From Davidsoniella eucalypti (lineage: Eukaryota; Ascomycota; Sordariomycetes; Microascales; Ceratocystidaceae), in assembly GCA_004009845.1 (NCBI GenBank), contig RMBW01000164.1, positions 1 to 43,417 on the forward strand: a DNA stretch of 43,417 nucleotides, written 5' to 3'. This document shows positions 23,966 to 35,289 of the stretch, piece by piece (the stretch's first letter is position 1; each line of letters starts with the position of its first letter). The notes under the pieces were generated by a model, which saw only the letters and a list, made by a program, of their open reading frames with translations, was not told the origin of the DNA and searched no databases. The position numbers were made by a program, and so were the translations under genes.

Positions 23966-26900
23966 TTACATGACAACCTATAATGATGTGTTAGCAGATC
24001 AAGATAATACAAAAAATATGCCAGGAAGTAGAAAGTACTTACACAGTCGCCATCGCTCTTGCCTTGGGGAATACCCATTTCTTCGAATGTAGCAGGGCCC
24101 TTGGGAGGTGGAGCAGTCGATGCCTTGGCAGGCTTTGGTGGCGTGGTGGCCACTGGAGACTGGGCAGTATTGGGACGACCCTGTTGCTGGCCCATGGGAC
24201 TCTGAGGACCTTGAGGACGGCCTTGGCCACCTTGCTGAGGAGGCGCACTGCCAACGCGGCCGGGATGGTCCATGTAGCCACCGGGACCGTTGGGACCTCC
24301 GGGTCTGGGTCCCATTCCACGACCGCCCTGGTTTGGAGGTGCGGCCGAGCCGGGACGAGTACCTCCGAAACCACCATTGGGTCCACCGGTTGGTTGCCGC
24401 TGGAAGTTGTCTTGAGTGTTTGGACTGCGGGGACCGGGGCCTCCCATGTTCTGGTTCATCGACATGTTGGATGGTCTCTTCTGGAGGTTTCCAGGACTGA
24501 AATTTTGTTGCTGCTGCTGCTGGCCTGGTGGTTGAGCACTCATGGGACGCTGGGGGGGATAGTTGCCGTTGTTCATTCCTGGACCGTTCATGCCGGTGCT
24601 ATTTTGACGGAAGTTGCCTTGCTGCTGTTGAGGTCCGAGACCACCACCCATGCCCATCTGGCCATTGTTAGGGCGAGGACCACCACGACCCATTTGCTGG
24701 TTAGGGCCACCCATCTGTGGGTTGGGACCACCCATTCTGCCACCAGGACCGCCAGAGCTCAATGGCCGGATGCCAAAGGTAGCAGGCGGCGGCTGGTTGT
24801 TGAAGTGGACATCGTCTTCAGGGTACGGAGTGGAACTAGTGTTGATACCAAAGGCAGGGGGTCTGTCTTGCTTGTACGGGTCGGGCATTGATATGCTATC
24901 CTGTTGAGGAACTCCAGGCATAACCTTTGGAGAAACGCCAGGTGAAGCATGGTGAGAGATCTGGCCAGGCGCGAGGTTATCTTCAGAGACAGCCGGCATG
25001 GCGGCATTGACCTGCTTGAAACGATCAGGTCTTTTACCTCTCATCGAACCGTGTTGCGACTTGATGCGACCGAGGGCAACAGTTTCGTGGTCCTTCTTGG
25101 TCAGGGTCTTTTGTTGGCTGAGTGACTCTAGACGGCCAATAGCATCTTTGTTTCCGTTCTCGGCCGCCATCTCGTACCATTTGCGAGCTTCTCTGACATC
25201 CTTTGCCACGTGAATACCGATCTCGCTGTAATAACCAACGGCAAACTGGCCAGTGGATAGCTTGGCATTGGCGGCTTCCAGGGCGAACTTGTAGGCCAGC
25301 TTCTCATTCTTGACGAAGAAGCCTTCATAGCCGAAAAGGAACCAACGGGAAACACCGAGGCAAGCTTCGGGAAGATCCTGCTTAGCAGCCAGAGCATAGT
25401 AGTGCAGCGACAGAGAGGGGTTGAAGTCGCAGCCCATTTGGCACAACTCGAAGGCCTGACCCATCTTAAGTTGGGCCTTAGCGAAGCCCAAGAAAGCGGC
25501 ACGCTCAATGTACCACTTAGCACGGGCCATGTCTGCGGGGAGTACGCTATCAGGGAGGTTGATGTCGGGAAGTTCTCTGGCAATCAGCATACCAAAGACG
25601 TATGCGCCTTGGGGGGCATCTTCATCAGCGGTATCGGCAGCACGGTTGACCAGGTCGATACCACGCTGGTAGTTCATGACCTGACCATGCTGACCCAGCA
25701 GAGCCATCATACCCATTCTATAAGCAGAGGCCGAGTCTCCACCGTTAAGACCCCGTTGGTAGTGCTCGATGGCCTTGGGCATGTCAACAGAGTTCTCGTA
25801 GAACATTCCCATGCGGTACTCGGCACGAATGAAGCCCAGTTCAGCAGCACTACGATAACCGTTGAAGGCTTCGCGTTTGTCGAGGCGCAAACCAAACTTT
25901 CCGAACTCGAACCATTTGGCACGGATGAAAAGACCTTCAGGGTGACCCTGATCAGCCAGGTAGTTGATGATATTGACGGCGGCGATTCGGAGTTCGTGTT
26001 CGATTCTGGGAGTAGAAGAGCGAGGCGGGTCGAGAGGTTCTCTCATGGCAGATTCGGCGCACATGTCAGCCCAAGAGAGGACACTCTTAGACCAGTCGAT
26101 CTGACGCTGAACATCTTGGGAGTTGAGCACGCTGTCCTTAGTGCTCCAAAGGGTGTTCTCGAGCTCTTCGTCGCTGGGAGGCACGCCTTCGCCCTTCACT
26201 TTGGGAAAGGGAGAGAAGTTTGGCATATCGTCGGTGCCAGTGTTCATAGTATGGCGTTGTAAAGGCTTTTGAGGAGGGCTCGTAGGAACGGGACTGATCA
26301 TAGACTGGTATGAAGGAGAGACGCCGCCATGAGAAGAAATCGGGGGAGAGACGGGTGCTGATATACTGCTAGCTTCAAGCTCCATGCGCTGCAGATCGTT
26401 CTGCATGTTCTGGGGGACTTCGGGCATGACCCTGGAGCATAAGCTGTTAGTGACAAGCCTGGACCATAAATTTGGTGGTTTTTTCTTCTTTTTCTTCTTT
26501 CATTGGCGGCGCCAGAGAAAACAAGAGGGGAAGCGAAACGAGACTAGTACAGTGGTACTACTGAAAGTAGCAGCCACAGCAAATGGCAATACAAGTAACC
26601 GACTATAATAGCAGATATACAAACGCACTACTAGTAGCAGTAGTAGGCGGTTGGTTCCATACAGTACGGTGTACAGTACTGGCAAGATAGAGTGTGAAAA
26701 AAGCATACCTTTGAGGAGCAGGGGCCACAACTTCAGGAGGCATATAAAAGTCATCAAATCCACCGGGTACAAATGTGGCGCCTAGTGATGGAGCAGCACC
26801 ATTGTTGTTGGTATTGGACGGATCTGTAAGCGTGCAACCACGTATAGAGGTCATGGTCAGCCAATGAAGATCAAGTTTCCGAGATGGTGTGTACAGTATT

Positions 26901-28401
26901 AGAGAGTAAGAAAGATGGTGTATAAGCGTGTGTAGGGACAAGAGACAGGGTAGAGATGAGCAGAATAGGGAATAGACAAAGGAGGTAGTATAAGTTGGGA
27001 TTAGCTGCCAAGGGAGTGGATAAAATAAAGAATGACTTTTTTTTGCCCTTTTTCTCCTTCTCCTCAGTAATATGATGAGTGTGGTAGTGATTAGAGTATG
27101 ATTGGGGTTGATTGATAGCAATAGCGCGTAATAGTTATAATAAAACCAGTCATATAATATAAAATAACAACGAGTCACCAAATATCAAAGCGGGCGTTAA
27201 CAAGTGAATGATAGAAATAGAAAGTGAGCAAAAGTACGAGATGCCGAACCAACTATCCTGAACTCTGTTGGCAGATTAGGCATACTGTACTTCGAAGGCG
27301 CATAGCATTGAGACAGGTGATAGAAGAAGCTAACGCATTAGAGTAGGATGTCATTGGTCCCGTTGCTATACGAGATATGGCTATGTGTTATGAAAGACGA
27401 CCCTGGCTTCAGGGCGACACCCGAAAAAAAAACTATGCGAAGTGTCAAAGCAGGATATGGGAGCTCATATTCAGCCCGTGATCAACGCGCAATAGCACCA
27501 AATGTAGTATAGGTAACAGTAGTAGTGTGATTCTGCTTGATAGAGCAGACTTGAGGAGAGAGGAAGTATAAGGTTTGTTACTGTATGTTCAGGAACACAC
27601 ATCGAAAGAGATGGATTTTCTTCTTCCTGGCTTGATATACTTAGCCTAACCTTAGAAAGTCACTGATTGCCGGAGTATCAAGTGAGGAGTAAGGAAAGCT
27701 GAGAGGTGCCATTATCGAAGATATATGATATCAAGACATCTAACACCTTGACTCAGCACAGCTAGATATCAGGCATGTGTTTATATCAAGACATTAAAGC
27801 CCAATCCCATATATGAGCAGGAAATAGCCTGACTATGAGTATTCTCGAAGAATAGCTCGTGCACCGGAATTTATGGGTTCAACTGACAAGCTTAAAACGA
27901 CAAAATCTCAAGCACATAACTATGGGGTTGTGGGGATTCTGGCTGAAAACATAGATATAGTGAAGCTATACTTAAAGTACAAGCTACAGCACTCCACCTA
28001 TGTGCAACGTATAGCAAATACAAGTGGGGAGATGAAGGGCAAATGGGCAATGTTTGTTTGCCTTCTCAGACAGTTTGCTATAGCTGTGAGATGTTGTGCA
28101 AGTGTGATAGCGGATGTAGAACGGTCCCACAGGCGGTGCTGTAGAAGGTATACAGGCACAGCTCTAGATGTAGGTATATAATTGACAAGGTATAGGCATA
28201 AACGCCATAGGGACGGGTAGTTGGCAAACGTTTACAACTAGGCGCGCGACCGATTTATGCAAAGGTGAGGAGGGGAGCCGACTAATGGACGTCACACACT
28301 AGAGGCCTGCCTTGTCATGGGCCAGCCGCTATGCATATGCATTGAAGATAGAGATACTCACAATTTTGCTGGTATCCACCAGCGTTGTTGTAATGCGACA
28401 T
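23966..28401 (-). CDS. SKT5: Chitin synthase regulator Skt5/Chs4: Sel1 repeats, prenylated C-terminus; four-exon model
   Basis: Skt5/Chs4 proteins activate and localise chitin synthase III at septa and growth sites. Model on the minus strand: exon 1 28401-28362, exon 2 26823-26709, exon 3 26431-24043, exon 4 23977-23966; this sums to 851 residues with all phases consistent. Exon 3 carries a leader with SPFPKVKGEG, then Sel1-like repeats (GHPEGLFIRAKWFEFGKFG, LGFIRAEYRMGMFYE, GDSASAYRMGMMAL, GFAKAQLKMGQAFE, TGQFAVGYYSEIG, ARKWYEMAAENGNKDA), then a Pro/Gln/Gly-rich tail ending FEEMGIPQGKSDGDC. Splicing at GTAAGT (24042-24037), with a CTGCTAAC branch and TATAG acceptor, adds VVM and a stop, making the CaaX box CVVM; yeast Chs4 likewise ends in a farnesylated CaaX. 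Unspliced, the frame would run into 63 residues of hydrophobic nonsense. Exons 3 and 4 are firm; exon 2 is likely; exon 1 (MSHYNNAGGYQQN) is plausible but needs a long intron. Confidence 0.88.
23978..24042 (-). other. Last intron of SKT5 (65 nt)
   Basis: Reading the minus strand: donor GTAAGTAC right after the TGT cysteine codon, branch CTGCTAAC, acceptor TTATAG. It is phase 0 and is followed by GTT GTC ATG TAA, which gives VVM-stop. Confidence 0.88.
26432..26708 (-). other. Second intron of SKT5 (277 nt)
   Basis: Minus strand: donor GTATGC follows CCTCAAAG; acceptor CTCCAG precedes GGTCATGCCC, with a CACTAAC branch upstream. It joins ...VVAPAPQ to RVMPEVPQNM in frame. The alternative is translation starting at the ATG at 26427 with no upstream coding exons. 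Confidence 0.7.
26824..28361 (-). other. Proposed long first intron of SKT5 (1,538 nt)
   Basis: Minus strand: donor GTGAGT after the 13-codon exon 1, acceptor GCTTACAG before ATCCGTCC. The phase fits (one base carried over, making a TAT codon). The length is unusual for a fungal intron. Inside it I see only short frames with no family resemblance, including a 102-codon plus-strand frame at 27873-28181. Confidence 0.45.
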
Positions 28402-31141
28402 TTTGGCAATTTGGTAGTGGTAGTGTGTTTAGAGATGAGATATAAAATAGAGTGATATTCCTAGGTCGGAGGCGGGCTGTGTCGTATCAGAAAGGCGGTA
28501 GCGATATGTGATCGAGCTAGAATGGATAGCCTATCATTGAACAGGCGTAGTATTCCACAGTGCCAAGTATAGTGTTGAGCGATATTGAGAGAGAAGTGGC
28601 GGCGAAGTCGAGATCGTCGGGATCTAGCGAAGAGTCGATGGAGGATAGGGTTTAGCTGGCGAACTATTGAGCAGAGATGCCGGTTGGGCCAAGAAAGGGC
28701 AGGCGGATAGGCAGCAGGGTGCCGAGTTCGGATTCGTCGGTGCCAGAAAGAGATAGAACGAGATAATTGTAGTATATGTAGATAGGCTGGAAAACTGGAA
28801 AGCTGGGTGCTAATTAGCTAGACAGACTGGCCAGAACGGCAATAGAATCCAGGGAACAAAATAGTGGTAGACACAGGCGGAAATTATTCCAGGAGGGGAA
28901 ATGAATGTATGTTGTCGCTTAGTTAAAGGCTGCAAGATAGATGGCTCAGCCGAAGAAAAGATGGGAAGAAAAAAAGAAGAAAAAAGAAACAAGAAAATAG
29001 AAGAACTTCGTCACAGCCAGATTATTTACAGTCTGGATCCTCAAAGACCAAAGCTGCAGCTAAAGAGGCATGAAGCGACCTTGAACGAGATGGAAATGCA
29101 GACGCAATCGCAGACGTAGCAGTCTGGGACAAAACAAACAAGCTAGGCTATTCAAAAGGGCTACCGAGCGAGCTAAAGTAGATTACAGCAACAATCAAAG
29201 CAATCTGTCAATGCTGGTGCGTTTTTCGAGCGGGGCTTTAAAATAAGTATGCAGTATAACAGCAACAAAAAACAGAATAGCACTGAAAGAGGGACTTCGA
29301 ACGGACGGACAACCTGCAGGGAATGACGGGATTGAGGGTTTTTTTAGTCTTCGTTCGGGCTTACTGTAGATGTAGAAAGAATAAAAAGATCCTAGAAATA
29401 TCGTCGTCTTCTGAGAGTTAGAGGAGTTGTTTGAAGGAAATGTTGTCGATTTCTTTGCCCGAGAGAAAGTGAGGGGGGATTTTGCTGGAGAGAGAAAAGG
29501 GGGGGCGGCCAATGATTCAAATTTTATACTGGGTGACAGTGGCAGTGGAAGTCGTTGCAGTGGAAGTCGTTGCAGTGGGTATAGCACTGTGACCTTCTAT
29601 CACATATAAACAATTGGCGGCTCGCACGTGCTGTATTCTCTTTTTTTCTTTTGCTTTTTTGTCATCTTTTTGCTCTGGTGATTTAAATTCGGCTCTCTTA
29701 GGCGTCCACCTTTAAGTATTTACTATATCCGGTGACTATTCGTTTCTAAATGCCTGACAGGAGCATATCGTCTACTAATCCAGGCTAGGCAGAGAGTCCA
29801 TTATCTTCAACTCCGCCTCAAGATGTCAGAGGTGTCCTTTTTCCCCTCTGCCCCGCCACAGCTAAGCCACGGCAGGTTTTTAAGTAGAGTGGTTCTGACA
29901 CTAACAACTAGGCCGTTATAATGCCATTGGCTTTTGTTAAGGTCGGATAATCTCGCATTGGTATGAGAAGACAACAGGAAACATCATGATCGATCGCCCA
30001 GAATCAATATAAGAACTGCGTGGACTTTCTTACATTCATGCCGGGCAATCTGTATGGCGTCTAAGTATATACTGGTAGGCTATTTCATAAATGGACATAT
30101 CTTGTTGTTACACTACCAATCGCCCGAAAGTCAGCTGCAAAGTCTCCAAGTTATAAGCTTTGAGCTCTATGAATAGCTTTTGGGCTCTCGGGCTCTGGAT
30201 TCTTTGAGCTTTAAATTTATAAACTCTGTCACTCTATTAACTTATCCCCGCCTTTTGGCGGAAACTAGCCATACTCACATGCTAACTTCAACTTGCCTTC
30301 CCCTCATTCAGTGGCTTCTTCGGTTGGTACAATAAACTATAACGCTTTTGTTGCTGCAAACATGCCAACGAGGTAGTAGCAAGCTGCAGGTTCTTAACGC
30401 TTGCCCGTTTTGTATACCTGTATACATTAGGGTTATCACAGGGTTATGAGAGTAGTGAGAGTTGTAAGGAATAGGGGCTGGCTTAGACCTAGGAGAGTGT
30501 ATTACAGAGATCCATTACTTCTATATTCACTCTTACGTCCTCATGGGTGATCCTTAATAGTATCTCTTGACCTGAGTGATTGAGCAACCCGTTTGCAATA
30601 CATCCATTGGACTATAGGCATATTTGGCTTGACGTCCAGCCAAGTTTATACTAAATACTAGGAAGAAAAACACCGACATATGGTAATAGCTTATAACCAT
30701 TGCTGTAGCAATTCTTCTGGGCTCAGGGGATTCCGCATGATAATACCACTTGATCCTTGTTCTAACAACTAGGTTCTTACCAACTTGTAACTTGAATAAG
30801 ATAGGCAGACAATATTTCTAGTGTGGCTTGGTTTGAGAGACAGCCAAGCTTCTATTTTTAGTGCCGGCCTCAGAGAATAAGTGGTCTTGGAATAGATATT
30901 CGGCCAACCCATTTGAAATCTACATTTACCTCCCTCAACATCAAAATCACAATTCTGGCAAGGCAAGATTTTCTCCCTTCGGTTACAGACCAGCAATTCA
31001 ACCAAGCACCGCCCAAGGCACAATCTTGCTACGGTTTGTTTACTTCTCATTCCTTTCTTAGCTTTCTTTCCTAGTCGTCTATGGAATCTTCTAGGGCGCT
31101 TCTAGCATGTTGTCTCTAAGTATGTGTTCATGTACAGAGTA
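28402..31141. other. Spacer: SKT5 promoter region, no gene seen
   Basis: 28402-29600 is purine-rich on plus (pyrimidine-rich on the SKT5 coding strand), as expected upstream of a fungal gene. A short tandem of GTGGAAGTCGTTGCA, about two and a half units, lies near 29547-29578. From 29,600 to the transposon end the DNA is AT-rich, with no frame that I recognise. Confidence 0.5.
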
Positions 31142-31165
31142 CAGGGGATAAGTTTTGTCGTAGGA
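31142..31165 (+). repeat. Left terminal inverted repeat
   Basis: 24 bp, identical to the reverse complement of 32933-32956; preceded by the TA at 31140-31141. Confidence 0.93.
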
Positions 31166-31353
31166 ATGCTCAGGTTTCTCTACTTTTAAGATTCCCCGCT
31201 TTGTGAACGAAAGTCATTTTTCTACACCTTTTTTCTCCTCATAACACACAACACAATTATAAAACAATACAGATATTTCACCAGACCATCATACTAATAT
31301 ACTACTATACAACTTGACTATTATACTACTTGATCACCATACAACTACTAATT

Positions 31354-32638
31354 ATGTCTACAATAACGGATCTAAAGCTTAGACTTCAAGACATATCCCA
31401 AAGAACCCAAGATCTCAGAAGCCAGGAGGCACGTAAACAACGTGAATTTAAGCTCCAACTGCAACAGTTCCAACAGCTCCAACAACGACATGCAGAAGAA
31501 GTAAACCAGCTCAATAGCCAGAATGAAGGGCTACAGCAAGAATACCACGAAGTTCGACAACAATTGTTGATTGCCCAGTCCCGTTCATACGATCAACAAT
31601 TTCGAACCCCTTCGCCAACACTAGAAACAGTGGAAATTTCCAACGAATCACTTACCTCTGTACGCTCACGACATACCACTCGTGATGTTAGATTGGAGGT
31701 TCAAACTCCCATGAACGATGCTGGATGGACCACCCAAGCCGTAGCCTCAGGTCTTCATCTTACAGTAAGACAAGTCCAATACGCCATGAGAAACCCAGTG
31801 ACCCCTCGTCGCCCACCTCGTAAACTTACACCAGCCCAAGTCGATGAGTTAATTGAGTTTGTGTGTGCAAGCCCAGAGGGCCGACAAATGTCATATGAAG
31901 AGCTAGTGAGAGTCATAGAGTTTGGCTGCAAAAAAAGACACCATCCGAGGGGCCCTTAGGAGAGCCGGATTTATGAGATGTATTGCTCGCAGAAAGCCTT
32001 CAATATCAGAGCAAGTACGTCAACAGAGGCTTGCTTTTGCTCAGGCTCATGTTGACTGGACTCCTGAAGACTGGAGTCGCATTGTCTGGTCGGACGAGAC
32101 TTGGGTAACTAGAGGACCAGGAGAAGAACTACATCCAAATTGTGTGGTGAATCGCTGGCAGCGAAGAAAAGGCAGGATGTTTTGGGGCTGTTTTTCCAGA
32201 GTTACACGTAAAGGTCCCGGCATTTTCTGGGAAAAATCATGGGGAACAATGACTTCCTCAAATTACTGTACCAAAATCATTCCAGTGTTGGACGAGTGGA
32301 TGAAGTCTTTCGAGCCTGAGAGTCTAGAGTTTATGCAAGATAATGCTCCTTGCCATAAAGCGAGACAGACCATGGAAGAGTTTCGATCTCGTGGTATCAT
32401 GGTCCTGGATTGGCCACCTTTCTCACCAGACCTCAACCCGATCGAAGCTGTTTGGCATGAGATGAAGTTATATATCCAAAGAAACTTCTCCAAGACTCTC
32501 CGCTTGGGGGAACTTCGAAATGCAGTCCAAGAGGCTTGGGACAATATTAGCAATGAGTACCTTCATGAACTCCTAGTTTCTATGAATAATTGTTGTGAGG
32601 GTGTTATCGCTACCAATGGGATGTACACTAGGTACTAG
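31354..32638 (+). pseudogene. Tc1-type DDE transposase, one-base frameshift
   Basis: Cut-and-paste transposase acting on the flanking inverted repeats. Frame 1 starts at the first ATG (31354) and reads to 31959; frame 2 is open from about 31922 to 32638. Frame 1 has a Gln-rich coiled-coil stretch (QLQQFQQLQQRHAEE), a helix-turn-helix region (MNDAGWTTQAVASGLHLTVRQVQYAM) and MSYEELVRVIEFG. Frame 2 resumes with KKDTIRGALRRAGF and holds the catalytic triad: Asp in IVWSDETW (32093), Asp in FMQDNAPCH (32339) and Glu in DLNPIEAVW (32444), with 34 residues between the last two, i.e. DD34E. The break lies in a run of seven A just after TTTGGCTGC; six A would keep one continuous frame of about 427 residues. 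Otherwise there are no stops, so the lesion is young, a sequence error, or a programmed +1 shift. Confidence 0.9.
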
Positions 32639-32932
32639 TTTGAAATACATATGGTATCTTAATACACACAATTATGAATTAAACAGATCTTAAATACATA
32701 GATTCAATTTATTATAGTATCGTGAAATTTGTCGATAGGCACAATTCCAACATCTCACAACAAATTTCATCACTGTCCTTCTTGTTAGTCAACTAAGGCC
32801 TCTAGATGATGATCATTTTCCACTGATTATACAAATAAACAAAGGATTGTTAATGATAATATTGACATCGGTCAATACAGTTATAGTACTGTGTACATGT
32901 CGAGAATAAACAGAGACCGATCTGCACCCTGA

Positions 32933-32956
32933 TCCTACGACAAAACTTATCCCCTG
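32933..32956 (-). repeat. Right terminal inverted repeat
   Basis: 24 bp, reverse complement of the left end; followed by the TA at 32957-32958. Confidence 0.93.
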
Positions 32957-33059
32957 TACTATGTATACTTGTATTCGGTGAGTGCCAACGATCGAAAAGG
33001 TGTTGCGAAAAGAGATGTGCTGGTCGCTCTTAAAACCCGGGAAACATTCGTCTTTGGAC

Positions 33060-33290
33060 TTGATTTGATTTGATTATATTTAACGCCTACCTATCACTCT
33101 GACCGTACGACGCCAGATTGGTTATCGGACAGATGTTCAAAGCCCTCCGCCCGACAAATTTGATGGCTTTGTATATTCGGGAAGAACTAGTGGAGGACGA
33201 GCAACAAAAACAAATAAAGAAAAAAAAAGAAAAACAGTGCCTCCACAAAACCATTCCCCAAAAGACAGACCCACAAAACCAACTCCCTAG
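33060..33290. repeat. R1: short interspersed repeat, subtype A
   Basis: Starts TTGATTTGATTTGATT, then ATATTTAACGCCTACC, a core with CGCCAGATTGGTTATCGGACAG, and GAAGAACTAGTGGAGGACGAGC. An A-rich tract follows, and CCCCAAAAGACAGACCC with CCAACTCCCTAG ends it. The same blocks recur at 33291, 37207 and 37736. Read on the minus strand it would end in a short (ATCAA)-like tandem, as many LINE or SINE tails do. Confidence 0.85.
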
Positions 33291-33580
33291 ATTTGATTTG
33301 ACTATATTTAACGTCTACCTAAATCACTAAGATCAACAACGCCGGATTGGATACCGGACAGATATTTAAAGTTGTGCCTGTATATTACAGTTGTTTTGGC
33401 CCTCCGCTCAACAAACTCAATAGCTTTGCATGCGGGAAGAACTAGTGGTCCATACCTCCACTATGAGCAACAAAAACAAATACAAAAAAAAACAAAAAAA
33501 AACAGTGCATCCACAAAATTATTCCCCAAAAGACAGATCCACAAAACCAACTCCCTAGTGGAGCTACCATCCCCACTATT
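33291..33580. repeat. R2: short interspersed repeat, subtype B, abutting R1
   Basis: Same layout as R1, but with ACTAGTGGTCCATACCTCC in place of ACTAGTGGAGGACGAGC, and a short insertion (about 33369-33400) in the core. It begins exactly where R1 ends, giving a head-to-tail pair. It ends in GTGGAGCTACCAT, also present at the end of R3. Confidence 0.85.
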
Positions 33581-33660
33581 CGGTGAGCCGGAGGGGGAAC
33601 TTCTCGAAGTTCCTTGGACACAAAAGGTCGGTGGTTCGAGTCCGCCTCGATTCACTATTT
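33580..33660 (+). other. tRNA-like stretch with Pol III B-box
   Basis: GGTGGTTCGAGTCCGCC has a T-arm: stem GGTGG/CCGCC around TTCGAGT, matching the B-box consensus GGTTCRANNCC. Upstream, GGAACTTCTCGAAGTTCC is a perfect 8-bp inverted repeat where an anticodon arm would lie. I could not pair a 7-bp acceptor stem, so it is not a normal tRNA; it may be a decayed tRNA or a tRNA-derived piece of a SINE. Confidence 0.4.
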
Positions 33661-35289
33661 GACCTTTTAGACAAAGTTCATCCAATATGGTCAAGGTTGG
33701 GAGTCTTACTACGAGGCCATAACCTGTCCTTTTTTCTTCTTCTTTTTTTTATTTTTTTTTATATTTTTTATATGGTAAGTAGTGTTCATGTCACCAAGAT
33801 GGCACATGTAAAAATAGTAATATATAACTTGAACCGTGTTCGAGAAAGTGCCAACATAGACCCCAAGCTTTTCGTGTTAGTTCAGGGCATTGACGGCCTC
33901 TCCACCAACATGTAACTAAAGATAAACAAGAAATAGTTGTTACAACCCCTGACTTCTCTTTTTACCTTGTTACGATCTTACACTATCAAGTTGGCAGTGC
34001 TGCGAAGGACTTTGTAAGCAAGTTCTCTCCACTATCAGTATTTTCTATAGTCCATCGAGCTACATAACAGCAATACTGGAGGCGTTTCATCGATACCAAC
34101 ACTGAGTTTCACATGAGAAATATGTAGATGTATGTATACAACTATGTAGAGCACTCTGATAGTCGGAGCATGTATGTATTCGCCGACAACAAAAGCGCAC
34201 GGTAAGGAAAACCCGGAAATAAACCATGAACAAGTTGGATTCAACAGCCTTAGCCTTGTGATCCTGATATTGGCAATACCAGCCCTGTGAGTTTTCGAAT
34301 TCTCATCTTGTTCGATGGTAGCAAGTAGTATTAGAGGTATGGATATTGGAAAAGAAACCATGCAATGTGATATCAAGACAGACCGGTTAATCCGGTAGTG
34401 TACATTCGGAACACGGACTTATATTTTAGGATCCGGAGAATATTGGTTTGGTATGGACACATAGCATGTGCTTTTTCCGATTTCCCACTTTTTGATCAGG
34501 AACTTAGCAATAAACTTCACTCTACCCCCCTCCCCCGGCTGGCCGTGCTTGGACTGTGATAACTAGCATCACCTATGTTGTGTCTTGGACTCAATGGTCA
34601 TCTAAATCATTGAACCATTAAATCATCTAATGAAGGGGAAATGCTCGATATTTCCCCCCACTTTCCTTTGTTCCTAACAATAGCCAGAATCGATGAATGT
34701 CTAGATGAGAGAGTAACTAAGTTGTACTCTATCTCTCTATAATAAGTGGTTTGATCTGAAGCTGGCTGAAGCGGCGCCAACGGAGAACTCCCAAGAACTA
34801 AAAAAAGGAGAAACAGTTTACGAGAATTCGGCGCTCAGGACGTCTGAAGTTTATCTTGAAGCATCTCATGACCCGAGAATCCAAGCGTAGAAGTTCAGAG
34901 AACAAACCCCATATTTTGTTCCCAGGAAGCTAAAGAATCCCATAGTCAATTTGGATCAACATCTTGATCTTGCTACTACCCCCCCGGTAAAAAAAATAGC
35001 TCGAACTCCTTAGAATAGGGCGAGACAAGGATGAGTGAAGGCTGATGGTGAACGGTCTGTGTTTTGGCCCGATCAATAAGATCCTTTGTTACCAGTTTTT
35101 GGGAGAGAGGAACGATAAGAGAAGCCGTGCTTGTTAGGAGGACGGATGTGATCGATATAGCCTCTACATGCCTAGTCATACCTCTGTTTTGAGTTCCTAG
35201 TAATTGTAGAACGGAGGAATAGAAGTGCTGCTGCTTGAAGAATTCTTATGAAACACCGGTCTGGCCGGACACCGCTTCGCGAGGCGTTC
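33661..35289. other. Spacer, no gene seen
   Basis: AT-rich DNA with a T-rich run (33727-33770) and only short frames. Nothing resembles a gene, transposon end or RNA. Confidence 0.5.

Larger units (their letters stand above)
31142..32956 (+). mobile_element. Tc1/mariner-type DNA transposon (1,815 bp)
   Basis: Perfect 24-bp terminal inverted repeats (31142-31165 and 32933-32956) start CAGGGGATAAG and are flanked on both sides by TA, the target duplication of this superfamily. Inside is one transposase gene (31354-32638) with the DD34E signature of the Tc1 group. The pristine ends and near-intact coding region suggest a recent insertion. One indel breaks the transposase, so this copy is probably not autonomous unless the frame change is bypassed. 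Confidence 0.93.

Noticed and set aside
24064..26262. Plus-strand frames of 275 and 286 codons within the SKT5 locus
   Set aside because: They are antisense shadows of the SKT5 exon, whose Sel1 repeats are unmistakable on the other strand.
27873..28181. 102-codon plus-strand frame inside the proposed SKT5 intron
   Set aside because: No recognisable domain and no supporting signals; kept only as a note.
33580..33660. Calling a functional tRNA gene
   Set aside because: Only the T-arm and one hairpin are convincing; no acceptor stem pairs.
33461..33694. Minus-strand frame reading RGGLEPPTFCVQGTS
   Set aside because: This is the antisense of the tRNA-like B-box region, a well-known source of false proteins in annotations.
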